The notes under the pieces are model-generated. The model ran no database searches. It saw nothing but the letters and a program-made list of their open reading frames with translations, and was not told the DNA's origin. DNA of 64,000 nucleotides, taken from Acanthosepion esculentum (Eukaryota > Mollusca > Cephalopoda > Sepiida > Sepiidae). The DNA lies in contig OZ038496.1 in NCBI GenBank assembly GCA_964036315.1, positions 14,264,076 to 14,328,075 on the forward strand, written 5' to 3'. Made by a program: the position numbers and the translations under genes. Numbering within the stretch: position 1 is the first letter of the stretch; each line of letters begins with the position of its first letter. This document shows positions 32,856-43,620 of this stretch, one piece after another.

Positions 32856-33345
32856 GCGTCGTCCTGGGTATGACGATTAACTACATCCGAATCCTGGGTA
32901 AGACGATAAACTACGTCCAACAGCAAGACCTCTGATCTGGAGATTTTGAGGAGCGTGGAACCACCTCTTAATTGCTGGTGTTCCCAGGTCCACCCTAACC
33001 AGGGGTGGTAGTACCTGTTAGATTTCCAGCCACGGGCAAATAGTTAACCCCCAAACTGGGGTCAAAACACTATGAAAGTGTAAAAATAGGTTTTAATACC
33101 AGAAATAATTTGTAAAAAATTATTACCAGCAATACATTTTTGTAAAAAAAGATATTACCAGCTATATATTTTTGGAAAAAAAGATATTACCAGCTATATA
33201 TTTTTGAAGAAGAAAATGTTACAAGAAATACATTTTTGAAAAAAACAGAAAAATTATTACCAGCAATAAAAATTTTGTCTGCATTAAATAACCCATTGAG
33301 GTTGATATGCCATTAAACAAACCAAACCAAACCAAACGTAACAGA
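32856..33345 (+). mobile_element. Family X repeat, near full length
   Basis: Order: two minisatellite units (GTCCTGGGTATGACGATTAA), CTCTTAATTGCTGGTGTTCC, TTCCAGCCACGGGCAAATAG, AACACTATGAAAGTGTAAAA, and an array of ATTACCAGCAATACATTTTT-like sub-repeats. The end is CATTAAATAACCCATTGAGG plus TTGATATGCCATTAAAC and an AACCA-type tail. Confidence 0.85.
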
Positions 33346-34163
33346 GCAGTGGCCCTGGTTGATGCATAGAAACTGGTTAGTGACTTGAAGTATTGAGAGA
33401 TTTAATAATTCTTTGTGAAGTGGTAGAGAGATTAGAAGGAGAAAAATATTGGAGAGTGGTTAATCAGATTTGAATGTGATGGGGAAATGTCTGGTTTAAA
33501 ATATTTTTTAAGTTTTTTCTTGTAAGAAATATATATATATATATATATATTTAAATAAATTGTGGGAGGTACAGAACCGAAGTATAGCTAGGAAAACAAA
33601 GAATTTGTTCCTAATAGGCATTATGAGAAATGAAAAAATAAAATAATAAGAGATGAAAACACTAACAAGACTGACCAACCGGTTTCATTCCCTAGCTTAT
33701 CAAGGTCAACGGGGAACATAATAATTTATTTCATAATAAATAGTTTTTACTCTCACAGACAATCTTCATACAATTAAAACATTAAAAGATGAAATGAATA
33801 ATTTGTATGAGGGAAAAAAAAAAAATATTTTAACTGAATATCGCACTTTCCCGCAAAAAAAAAAAAAGAGAAAAAAAAATATATAGCAGGAAGGTAGGGA
33901 TGGAATAAACTTTTATTTTGGCAAAACAAAGTTCTGCACATATATATACACACAAATTAAAAAAGTTCTCTAAAATAACAAAAAATTTTAAAAAATATTA
34001 CTGATGTGTGGAAAATAATTTCTGTATTTTCTGGTTTACAAAATGCTGTGGCTTGGAAGATGCACCCTAATATTGGAAAGAAATTTCTAAGAAAAAAAGT
34101 AATTCTCATAGAAAAACACATTCACCATGCATCCCTCACATACTGGTGCACATATTGTTTACA
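33346..34163. other. Unassigned stretch
   Basis: (TA)n at ~33,530-33,550 follows AAGTTTTTTCTTGTAAGAAA, the same sequence that precedes (TA)n at 24,345. Poly-A tracts lie at 33,810-33,880. No gene recognised. Confidence 0.5.
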
Positions 34164-34365
34164 TTAGTCACTCGTCCGATTTTGTTTGTATGGCAATGAC
34201 ATACTAGTCAAAAGCAGAAAGGGTCCCACCACTGCTAATAAACAGAGCATGTTTAAGATTGTGGCTTGGCTCCTGGAAGGTTTATAGTTTTGGAAATACT
34301 CGTAACAAGTGTTTTCAAATTCCTTACAATGATCATATGAGATATGTGGTGTATCTCTGTGATGG
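34164..34365 (-). CDS. Candidate last exon, small membrane protein
   Basis: On the minus strand a good splice acceptor (GTTTTTCAATAG) is followed at 34,365 by YHHRDTPHISYDHCKEFENT, then CYEYFQNYKPSRSQATILNM and LCLLAVVGPFLLLTSMSLPY. A short polar tail ends at TGA/TAA near 34,164. There is one hydrophobic segment of about 17-20 residues near the C-terminus. It does not look like any transposon protein in the window and has normal amino-acid composition. The open frame continues upstream through the acceptor, so an unspliced reading is also possible. I do not recognise the family. Confidence 0.4.
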
Positions 34366-34714
34366 TACCTATTGAAAAACAGTACAACAAAAATAAAAAT
34401 TTTTGCTTTCCCAGTAACCTTCTTCACTCCATATTGTTGTATATAATTCATTTTTCATCACTTTTTTCTTAAAATATGGGTCATTTTTGTTGTTTCTGAG
34501 GAGAAAATCACAGATGGAAAAGTGGTTTATAAAAATTTTATTCTGCTAAATTGTGATGCACCCAAACATTGTAGTGATTTACATGTCCAAGTGATTTTTT
34601 AGTGTTTTTGTAGAGGTACCTCTTTTGAAATAAATAAAGTAACAGTTTTTGAATAATGTTAAGCAAGATTAACAATTATATGCTTCAACCGATGATGGCA
34701 TACAATTTTAATTA

Positions 34715-34806
34715 TCAAGTGTTTTCAAATTCCTTACAACGATCATATGAGATATGTGAAGTATCTCTGTGATATCCTGTATTCAAATGGTATCTATAGA
34801 AAAACA
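34715..34806 (-). pseudogene. Diverged duplicate of the candidate exon's 5' half
   Basis: AAGTGTTTTCAAATTCCTTA and GATCATATGAGATATGTG repeat the sequence at 34,305-34,350. The minus strand gives YHRDTSHISYDRCKEFENT and then a stop where copy 1 has Cys. An acceptor-like ATACAG precedes it. Confidence 0.55.
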
Positions 34807-36204
34807 ATTCAAACTTCTGTTCCAACCCATTATATATAGGCTGATCAACAGTTCCCAGAAATGAGATCAGATTAAATCAATTGCATATAGAGATCAGGTC
34901 TGAAGTATGTTGAGTGAGATTAATAATTAATGACATGCTATTTTAATTACCTAATACAATATATGCAGAATATTTCAAGACCCACTCACACAAGAACACA
35001 AGTGGTGGTAAGGACGGGGTTAAAAATATATATTTTTAGTGTTTACATTCTTCAGTCTTATAGAATAAATAAAAAATACTTTTGTGCCATGATTGACCTA
35101 ATTCTTCAAAAATTACTTCAACCCTTGACTGCTATGTTTATGAACTTACCTTAATAAACAACAGCTATCAGACATAAACTTATACTTTTAGGTCAGGCCA
35201 AAGAACACTGGTGAAATATTGTAATAAAAACAACAAAATAACCTGAAATTTGGGATGTGTAGTTCTTTTCATAGTTATTGGTGTGAAAAGTGAAACTGTC
35301 AAGACGAGTTCAAATTCCAGCCTAGTCTGTTATTTTTACGCTAATGGCCTTGGCAAACATGGATAAACATGCCTGCAATAAGACATAGAATCAAAAAGGA
35401 TGGTTTTTCCCATGACATTGCTTTCTTAACTACCTTTACTCTTCAGCGATGTTTATTGTTTTTAAAAAGAGATGATTAGAATTGGAATAAAACCTAAACA
35501 CATGATGAAAGTGAATTTTATACATTTTTTTTGTTCTTGAGAATTAACAGCATAAGTATTAAACACTATTTATTTATTAGATTGTTTATTTACAAGAATA
35601 ATTTTATATTTACAGTAGTATATGAACCAACTACTACAACTAAAATAATAATAAACAGTAGATCTATAATCAGTTCTGTTGTAGCATACCTACGGACGAT
35701 AATAGGTATGTCTTCATTCACATAAATACAGTAGTAAATACTGTATGTGGGTCTGCAGTTGGAGATTCATTGTGGAATTCACTTGACTCACTTCTAGCAA
35801 TTGACTACTTCTACGTGCTGCTGGCTAATCTTATATGCATTGTTCTTGTCCTAAGTATTATTGTTCATTACCAACCTTTGTGTGATTATTCTGTTCAGTA
35901 ACCTTCCCTAGGTTAGAACAAATTCTATCAATGCTGCTCTTACTACTATTACTACTACTACTACTACTACTACTAAATATTTATTATTTTATAAAGAAAT
36001 AAATATGAAAAGAATTGCTGGCAAACTTGGGACTTTGTGCCCACAAAAAAACAAGTGTCAAAAGGATGGCTTTTCTCTTGACACTGCTATTATTTTAGCT
36101 ACATTCATTCCTTGGCAATGTTTATTGTTTTTAAAAGTGATGATTTACAAGAATAATTTTCTATTTACAACATTCTAAAAATGAATACAACTAAAACTAA
36201 CTGC
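34807..36204. other. AT-rich gap with SINE scrap and (ACT)n
   Basis: 35,285-35,370 is a tRNA-headed SINE piece (GACGAGTTCAAATTCCAGCC). (ACT)n at ~35,944-35,975. 35,395-35,470 and 36,055-36,140 share GGATGGCTTTTCTCTTGACA-like and TTTATTGTTTTTAAAA sequence, an old duplication. No gene recognised. Confidence 0.5.
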
Positions 36205-36490
36205 TAATCTTGTACTGCATTTAAATTCATGAAGTTACCAAAAAGGAAATCTCATCAGACCAATTAGCATAAAAGTATTTATGGAAAAGGCACAAGGAAG
36301 CTACATTATGGCCGTGGGAAAGTGACAGAAGCTGATATGTCAGGTCAGGATCAATGACATTTCAAATTCTTTGGATTTTATCAAGGATGTCTAAATATAT
36401 AGCAGGAACATCAGACCAAATGTGGTAGTAACATTCAAAGCATCGATGGATGGTAGACTTATAAATATGTACGATAGATTCTGGTGAGAT
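36205..36490 (-). mobile_element. L-A LINE fragment
   Basis: Complement of L-A: AATTCATGAAGTTACC (HEF region), AAGTATTTATGGAAAAGGCA (CLFYKYFH region), TGGATTTTATCAAGGATGTC (LDKIQ region) and AATGGTAGACTTATAAAT-type (IYKSTI region). Confidence 0.75.
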
Positions 36491-36668
36491 GTTGGGAAAC
36501 AAAGGAGAAGTTCAACATATGTTGAAGACTAAAATCCTGATATATTCAAATAGCCTTGTCTGCCATTCCTTACATCTGTGCACCTCTAAAGCCTGCTATG
36601 AACTACCATATTCTTTGGAAGGTTTGACAAGAAATATTTTTTCATACCTGAGCAACAGTCCAAAGTAT

Positions 36669-37010
36669 CTAGCTAAATATAAGGAATTTCAAATAATTAC
36701 AAATATCTGTTCTCACAATATTCTTCCTATAAGCTCTACATGATGGCTTTTTTTTAAAACAAGTTGTACAAAGAATTTTCGAGCAGTTATCAACACTTGT
36801 GCCATATTTCACAATGGTAGCATTGGAAGATGGTGGTGTAGGGATACAAATGGTGATTGTCTGCCTTTTGTGGAGATAGTCACAATGACAGTTACATGAC
36901 AGCCGGAGAATGATGTCAAAAAATAGACTGATGAAAGGAGTTGCAATGTAGAACCTGGAGAAGAAAGACATCCCTAGCCCCCAATAGTAGGACATGCAAA
37001 AAAAGAACAC
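36669..37010 (-). CDS. Open segment with Cys-rich region, possible exon
   Basis: A 113-residue open frame. Its N-terminal half is hydrophobic (MSFFSRFYIATPFISLFFDI) and is followed by LSCNCHCDYLHKRQTITICI and NCSKILCTTCFKKKPSCRAY. A TCTTTCTTCTCCAG acceptor-like site lies inside it, which would start an exon at FYIATPF. A long A run near 36,750 may be a frameshift. It does not match the LINE families around it. Family unknown; it may be a decayed gene. Confidence 0.25.
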   Translation of the reverse strand: MFFFCMSYYWGLGMSFFSRFYIATPFISLFFDIILRLSCNCHCDYLHKRQTITICIPTPPSSNATIVKYGTSVDNCSKILCTTCFKKKPSCRAYRKNIVRTDICNYLKFLIFS

Positions 37011-37142
37011 ATGGCCTAACCTGGTTCATAGAGAAGCCACCATAACTCCAGTTTTCCCTTCAGGAAATATTACAAATAAAGTTCCTCTTTTTACATGCCA
37101 TTTGTTGTTGGATATATGTTATAATTTCTCTGTGTGGGGAAC

Positions 37143-37146
<4 letters not shown>

Positions 37147-37203
<57 letters not shown>
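37147..37203. repeat. (TA)n array
   Basis: Uninterrupted TA repeat. Confidence 0.95.
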
Positions 37204-37204
<1 letters not shown>

Positions 37205-37249
37205 CTTTGTGTAAATGTAACATTATAAAACTCTCTCTGCTAATAGACT

Positions 37250-37480
37250 GATAGTCAAAAGGGATTGATGGTTCACCTGAGTTCTTAAAGAGTGAAACAA
37301 CAGATGAGGATTTTCAACAAGCAGGAAAGTAAGAGGTCTTTATTATACAGTTTAGGGAGAACAGGAGTCAGTCCAGGAGAACAGGAGTCAGTCCAGGAGA
37401 ACACTTCTTAAGGACTATTATAGGGATATCATCAGATCGACATGCCATGTGGGAATCCAGATTAGAGCTAATAGCAGAAA
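37250..37480 (-). mobile_element. L-A LINE fragment, RT fingers region
   Basis: Complement of the same region as 285-500: TTGATGGTTCACCTGAGTTC, TTAAAGAGTGAAACAACAGA. It carries a tandem duplication of GAGAACAGGAGTCAGTCCAG near 37,360-37,400. Confidence 0.65.
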
Positions 37481-37519
37481 CCATTAAAAGTGGCTATATG
37501 CATGACTCAACACAACTTA

Positions 37520-38215
37520 ATTTTTATTATTTGAAGCATTGTCAGCCATTATTATTAATTTTTCACTAGTATTTACTTTCATCTTCATTTTTTATTAAAT
37601 GAAGCATTGTCAGCCATTATTATTAATTTTTCACTAGTATTTACTTTCATCTTCATTTTTTATTAGATGAAGCATTGTCAGCCATTATTATTAATTTTTC
37701 ACTAGTATTTACTTTCATCTTCATTTTTTATTAAATGAAGCATTGTCAGCCATTATTATTAATTTTTCACTAGTATTTACTTTCATCTTCATTTTTTATT
37801 AGATGAAGTATTGTCAGCCATTATTATTAATTTTTCACTAGTATTTACTTTCATCTTCATTTTTTATTAGATGAAGTATTGTCAGCCATTATTATTAATT
37901 TTTCACTAGTATTTACTTTCATCTTCATTTTTTATTAGATGAAGCATTGTCAGCCATTATTATTAATTTTTCACTAGTATTTACTTTCATCTTCATTTTT
38001 TATTAGATGAAGCATTGTCAGCCATTATTATTAATTTTTCACTAGTATTTACTTTCATCTTCATTTTTTATTAGATGAAGCATTGTCAGCCATTATTATT
38101 AATTTTTCACTAGTATTTACTTTCATCTTCATTTTTTATTAGATGAAGTATTGTCAGCCATTATTATTAATTTTTCACTAGTATTTACTTTTTGTCTTCA
38201 TCTATTATTAGTTGA
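37520..38215. repeat. 68-bp minisatellite, about 10 units
   Basis: Unit starts 37,532, 37,600, 37,668 and onward are exactly 68 bp apart. Each has TGAAGCATTGTCAGCCATTA and TTTTTCACTAGTATTTACTT. Units are nearly identical, suggesting recent expansion. Confidence 0.95.
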
Positions 38216-38754
38216 AGCATTGCCAATGTTTATTATTCCCTTTTAGTCCTTTATGTTCATCTTAATTTTTAGTTGCTTTTTAACACAACTCTACTCAGGC
38301 CATCAATCTACAGCAGTAAGCAGACAGTACAGGATCACAAATAAAGGATATATTTTAACTTCCTTATTAATTATTTTTATATTATGAATTATTCATTTAT
38401 TTTCTCCATCTATACCATTTATTCTTTGCTACAGCTTGTGTAAATGTTGTTTATTTACAATATACATGATACCATTTATATAATCATCTAATATGTTAAA
38501 TTAAATGATTGAATTGAATAGGTTCATAGGTAAGCAAACATCTCCATAGGTAAATCAATAAGTTCACAACCTCTGGATGAAAATAACATTTATTTTACAT
38601 CACAAATGTTTGTTTTCTTAATATAATCTTTTTAGCTGTCAATGCAATTAATTTAGCAATGATTGAACATTATACAGAGAAAATCTTTTGATCAAAATTC
38701 AATTAATAACAATATATCTACTTAGAGATTATTTAAGCACATATTTATGAAGAA
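38216..38754. other. AT-rich stretch, nothing recognised
   Basis: No gene or assigned repeat family seen. Confidence 0.5.
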
Positions 38755-39415
38755 GCAGAAAGATTATATTAAATCAATTGCTAGGTCTGCTGCTAGGAAA
38801 GTTTGTTCATTGTGTTATGCTAGACAATTTTGCTCAACAAAATCTATCTTACATATTTGTAAGTCTACCATTTATCCATGTTTTGAATATGGCTACCATG
38901 TCTGGTAAAGTGCTTCTGCTATGTATTTAGAGATTCTTGATAAAATCCAAAGAAGAATCTGCAATGTTATTGGTCCTGACCTGGCATTTCAGCTTCAGCC
39001 ACTTTCCCGCTGCAGTAACGTAGCTTCCCTGTGTCTTTTCTATAATTTTTTTATGGACATTGTTTTGATGTGCTTTCTTCTTCGGTACCCCGACTTTATG
39101 AATTTGTAATACTAGAGTGGCAGCTAGGTCTCATCATTTTACAGTTGAAATTGTTAGATGTAACCATAAGTTCTATGCTAACAGTTTCTTCTCTCACACT
39201 TCATGCATTTGGAAATCTATTCTGGACTCTTGCTTTCCTATCAACTTTGATTTTCAAAAATTTAAATGTAATGCCAGTGATTAACTTCTATCTTCTTAAT
39301 TCCCATTGTTTTATTGTTCTCTTTCCTTAATAATGTTTTTTTCTCAGACTATTTCATACTCAATAACTGCTTGTGACTTTATTCCCTTGTTTGAGGTGAC
39401 ATGATTAAAAAAATC
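38755..39415 (+). mobile_element. L-A LINE 3' region
   Basis: KRLY-KSIARSAARKVCSLCYA-like start, then ILDKIQRRICNVIGPDLAF and VASLCLFYNFFMDIVL. After frameshifts it continues with SHHFTVEIVRCNHKFYANSF-like sequence. The end is GTTTGAGGTGACATGATTAAA. It belongs to the same subgroup as the copies at 16,461 and 59,440. Confidence 0.85.
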
Positions 39416-40273
39416 TGACACAGTCTGTTTATATCTATCTGTCTATGAGGATGGGCTGAACTGTTCATAGAAAGAGTGATGCTAGAGCTGTGAAACCTTG
39501 CATGCATTAATTTCAACTCTTAAGAGTTGATTCAGTAGAATTCAAGATTCTAAGATCTATAAATGAGAATTTTATATTTCAAATCATTAGTTCTTGGCAG
39601 GTCGCTAAAATGGAAAACGGTGTATTCTTGGAATTAGTTTGGAAGATGAATGCCATAAAATGTCTTATTAAAAAATACAAGGATATAAAAAGTTCCCCTT
39701 ATTTTCAACTGAAATAAAGGTATTAATTCACTGGAGATTTGGAGTCTCACTTGATAAGAATAACACAATGTGATTCCTTCATGAGAAAATATTTGTAACA
39801 TGTTATGAAAGTCTTCAATGCTGTTGCATGGATCCAAATAACATTTTGCATTTTATAATCTTATTGTTTAAATTCATATAGGTTTTTTGTTAATGCATAT
39901 TTATGTAACAAGCATTTGATTAGAATGTTTTATGCTAAATATAAAATGAAACAGTATGTGACAGCTACGAATGTTTCAGTTAATCTTAGATTCCTTTTTT
40001 CTAGTTCCCTCCATCGTGTAAAGTTAGGATCTGTTGAAATACTTGGCCTGATACATGAGAAGAAGCTCCGTTCAACTTGTCAGAAAGACTTGTGGGATAA
40101 GTTGAATTTATCTAACAAATCGCTGTTGCGACCGTGTATGCCTGTCCCACATTGAACTTATCAGTTGAAAACATGCCTGCAATCGATGTAAACAGACTCC
40201 CCTCTTGATCTTTGTTTTTTGAAGCCAAGCCATGATGAGCTAACAAATATAATGACTCACTGTAGTAATTGGG
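39416..40273. other. Unassigned stretch
   Basis: At ~40,005 an acceptor-like TTCCTTTTTTCTAG precedes a 50-residue open frame (LHRVKLGSVEILGLIHEKKL) ending at 40,155. It is too short to call. Nothing else recognised. Confidence 0.4.
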
Positions 40274-40389
40274 GTTTACAGCCACATCATATTCAAATAT
40301 CAGTTCCCATAAAATCACTGAAGTTAAGAAATCTTCACTCTGGTTAGTACCAAGATGGGTGACTGCTTGGGAATAGCAGGTGCTATATC
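40274..40389 (+). pseudogene. 5S rRNA-like sequence without the SINE body
   Basis: Starts GTTTACAGCCACATCATATT, has CACTGAAGTTAAG, and ends AGATGGGTGACTGCTTGGGA then ATAGCAGGTGCTATA. It is ~116 nt, close to 5S length. No tRNA-like part follows. Confidence 0.75.
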
Positions 40390-40574
40390 ATGTCGATTAG
40401 TTTTTGTCGTGATCATTTCAAGTTCACGGATTAATTTCTTGGTAGCCTAAGAAAATTGATTAAGAAAGATACCAAAATATTCTTTCAAATAGTTTTTATT
40501 TTCCTAAGTATTTTCAATCTAATCTGAGACCATCTATACACAATATATATATATATATTGTGTATAGATATATA

Positions 40575-40729
40575 GATTGTGTGTCGCTAGATTTAGTTGT
40601 GTAACTCTACCGAGTGAAGATAGCTCTGGCTGACACCAAATTAGTTGTGTTTCAATCCTGGCTTGAGGCATTTGGAAGTCTAGTTGCACTGAGGAGCTGT
40701 GATACAGCGAAACAGTACTGTCTGTGAAT

Positions 40730-40780
<51 letters not shown>
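40575..40780 (+). mobile_element. S4 SINE with (TA)n tail
   Basis: GTTTCAATCCTGGCTTGAGG (B-box side), GGAAGTCTAGTTGCACTGAG, then GAGCTGTGATACAGCGAAAC and AGTACTGTCTGTGAATGACA, running straight into (TA)n. A better-headed copy is at 56,785. Confidence 0.8.
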
Positions 40781-40783
<3 letters not shown>

Positions 40784-41224
40784 ATCTTTCACAGTTAAAT
40801 TTTTATTTCTGACACAAACTCAGTCCATACTGGTGTTAATAAGACAGGCAGCTGGTATCTTTGTTTGCCGAAATAGTATGAAAGTATGATTTGGGCATGA
40901 CAAATTATTCTAGAAAAAATGTTTGAATTGGGTTCAGAAATTTGTTCACAAAATAAAAGTTCTATAACATGATCTTCAGACATGTAAGAATATGTGATAT
41001 AAATATAAATATTTTTTAAACTGACTAACTGGTCAGCTCATATCATGAAAATAGACAATTTTAAGGGTGCTAAAAAACTGAGCAATTGCCAAACAGTAAT
41101 ACTGTCAGTCATTTATGTGCCATGCATGATACATGCTTAGGTGATCTTGTATCTTTCGATACATGACTGATGAGGCAGATTTTTTCCTACAGTAGGTTGC
41201 CATTTCTTTCTACAGTAGACCAGT
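40781..41224. other. Unassigned stretch with shared repeat
   Basis: 40,790-40,850 (CACAGTTAAATTTTTATTTC, GACACAAACTCAG) matches 30,514-30,575. No gene recognised. Confidence 0.5.
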
Positions 41225-41395
41225 TGCCATTCAAGGCTATAGAACTGTCCTGTTATTTACCTATAGCTGCGGGGAGAAGATAAGGATTCATACCTTTCCC
41301 AAATGTATTAGCTTGTAAGTGAATGTAATGGATTTGACTGGAATTCAAACTTGGCTCTCCGATTCCTCAGTTCGAGCTGCTATCCATTACACCTC
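41225..41395 (-). mobile_element. S2-type SINE fragment
   Basis: Complement order: TTGCCATTCAAGGCTATAGA, TTACCTATAGCTGCGGGGAG, GAATTCAAACTTGGCTCTCC (B box), and the head near GCTGCTATCCATTACACC. Confidence 0.8.
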
Positions 41396-41560
41396 ATATG
41401 GTTCTTCTTTTTTATGTACCATGTCCCTTCAGGATGTAGGCAATCATGGCTCTCCACCATTTCCTGTCTTTTGTAGCTCTTAATAAATTTTGCCTCTTTG
41501 TTTCCATTTTCTTTAAAACTTTTGCTGTTGCTCATATGTTTGGCCCATGGTATCCTGAAA
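41396..41560 (-). mobile_element. L-C LINE fragment, internally deleted
   Basis: The minus strand has ACCATGGGCCAAACATATGA joined to TTAAGAGCTACAAAAGACAG and TGGTGGAGAGCCATGATTGC, so the RTLMLNIRK to GMAKRQ part is deleted. It ends CATCCTGAAGGGACATGGTA. Confidence 0.75.
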
Positions 41561-41564
41561 AGAT

Positions 41565-41945
41565 GAATAGACTTGAAGCAAGAGAAATATGGTTCTACAG
41601 AAGGATACTGAGAATACCATAGACTAAACATATGAAAAATGACAAAGTTTTAGGGACAAAGGTGACAAAAAGGACACTTATGCTTAACATCAGGAAGAGA
41701 GAGTTGAAATTTCTGGGCCATATAATAAGGAAAGAACGCTTGGAAAATTTGATGCTCATGGGACACATTGAAGTTAAGAGAACCAGAGTAAAGCAATGCA
41801 CAACCTACCTAGCAAGCTTGAGTGAATGGATGGCTGAGCAGGGTTTGGGAGAGATGGCCAAAAGACAAAAGTTATCAAGACCTACAAAGGGAAAGGAAAT
41901 TGTGAAGAGCCATGATTGGTAAAAATCCTGAAGAGATACATTACA
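41565..41945 (+). mobile_element. L-C LINE, C-terminal fragment
   Basis: The frame from 41,632 gives VLGTKVTKRTLMLNIRKREL, KFLGHIIRKERLENLMLMGH, TYLASLSEWMAEQGLGEMAK and KEIVKSHDW. Head to head with the previous fragment. Confidence 0.85.
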
Positions 41946-42054
41946 TATAAAAAGAAGGATCTACAGTAAACATTAGCTATTTTCTTCAAGTTTCAAATCT
42001 GTACATGCTATAACCCTTGTAGGTGTGAATGTTAGAATTTGATTGAAAGCATTA

Positions 42055-42690
42055 TTTAGCAAAACACAAATAATGCAGGAAAATTTTAAGAAATTCTGAT
42101 TTTAAAATTATTAAAGATTCTTCTTCTATGTGGAAGGAGAAACTAGTAGTATAGATCTTATAATCAGAACAGATAATTTCAGCTGTGAAATCATGAGACC
42201 TAACTGCCAATCTATTACTGTACTTTAATTTGTGAAGTTGAGGTACCAAAGAGGAAATTTCACTGGAACAATTGCCATGAAAATATTTATAGAAAAGGTA
42301 CCAGGAAGCTATGTTATGTTGGTGGGGAAATGATAGACGTCAGAATGCCAAGTCAGGAAAGATAACATTGCAGATTCTTCTTAGGATTTTGTCAAGAATC
42401 TGTAGCAGAAGTACCAGACCAGATGTGACACCAATATTTGATACACAGATGAATGGTAGATTTATAAAAGTAAAAAATAGATTCTGATGAGAAAAATTGT
42501 CTAGCACAGCATAATGAACTGACTTTCCTAGTAGCAAACTTAGTAACTAGTCCAATATAATTTTTTCACTTCATGTTAGTGGAAAACATGAAACTAAGAA
42601 GGTGCAGTTAGTTACTCTTTTGGAGGTTAGCATAAGCCATACTGATGGAAGATAAAAAAAATGGCTTTTAGTTGAACTGAGAGTTGAAGA
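42055..42690 (-). mobile_element. L-A LINE, RT thumb to C-terminal region
   Basis: The minus strand encodes HKLKYSNRLAVRSHDFTAEI, and elsewhere ILDKILRRICNVIFPDLAF and SVHYAVLDNFSHQN. Further right (42,560-42,690) it matches the complement of the LGLKLS to FHETKW region. Many stops. Confidence 0.8.
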
Positions 42691-42794
42691 TGATAATTGC
42701 ATGTGCTTGATTTTGATGTCACCAGTGTCTAGATTATGGCTCTTTTGCAAAGAAATAAATTAAAAATTATTGCTTTCAACCTTTTTGTCTTCTT

Positions 42795-43560
42795 ATCTGC
42801 CTGCATAGATGTTTGCCAAAAACCAAATATTTACTTTTAGAAATGGTTGCAAATTGAAAAAAATGTTTACCAAAAACCAAATATTTACTTTTCGAAATGG
42901 TTGCAATTTGAAAAAGATGTTTACCAAAAACCAAATATTTACTTTTCAAAATGGTTGCAAATTGAAAAAGATGTTTACCAAAAACCAAATATTTACTTTT
43001 AGAAATGGTTGCAAATTGAAAAAGATGTTTATCAAAAACCAAATATTTACTTTTAGAAATGGTTGCAAATTGGAAAAGATGTTTACCAAAAACCAAATAT
43101 TTACTTTTCGAAAAGGTTGGAAATTGAAAAAGATGTTTATCAAAAACCAAATATTTACTTTTAGAAATGGTTGCAAATTGGAAAAGATGTTTACCAAAAA
43201 CCAAATATTTACTTTTAGAAATGGTTGCAAATTGGAAAAGATGTTTACCAAAAACCAAATATTTACTTTTAGAAATGGTTGCAAATTGAAAAAGATGTTT
43301 ACCAAAAACCAAATATTTACTTTTCGAAATGGTTGCAAATTGGAAAAGATGTTTACCAAAAACCAAATATTTACTTTTAGAAATGGTTGCAAATTGGAAA
43401 AGATGTTTACCAAAAACCAAATATTTACTTTTAGAAATGGTTGCAAATTGAAAAAGATGTTTACCAAAAACCAAATATTTACTTTTCAAAATGGTTGCAA
43501 ATTGGAAAAGATGTTTACCAAAAACTAAATATTTATTTAGAAATGGTTGCAAATTGAAAA
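42795..43560. repeat. 54-bp minisatellite, about 14 units, open in several frames
   Basis: Units start at 42,809, 42,863 and onward every 54 bp: ATGTTTACCAAAAACCAAAT, ATTTACTTTTAGAAATGG, then TTGCAAATTGAAAAAG. The period is a multiple of three and no unit carries a stop in several frames. This gives open frames of 239 residues (plus, KLKKMFTKNQIFTFRNGC units), 258 and 173 residues (minus). No promoter or homology supports a protein. Confidence 0.95.
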
Positions 43561-43620
43561 TGATAAATCAACTTCACAAAGAGTAATCTCAACTATTTTC
43601 TTGCATAACCCAGAAACACA
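43559..43620 (+). repeat. 62-bp direct repeat, copy 1
   Basis: ATGATAAATCAACTTCACAA then TCAACTATTTTCTTGCATAA. Copy 2 lies at 44,279-44,340. Confidence 0.85.

Noticed and set aside
42776..43552. 258-residue repeated protein on the minus strand
   Set aside because: Stop-free 54-bp minisatellite open in several frames on both strands; kept only as a repeat and a finding.
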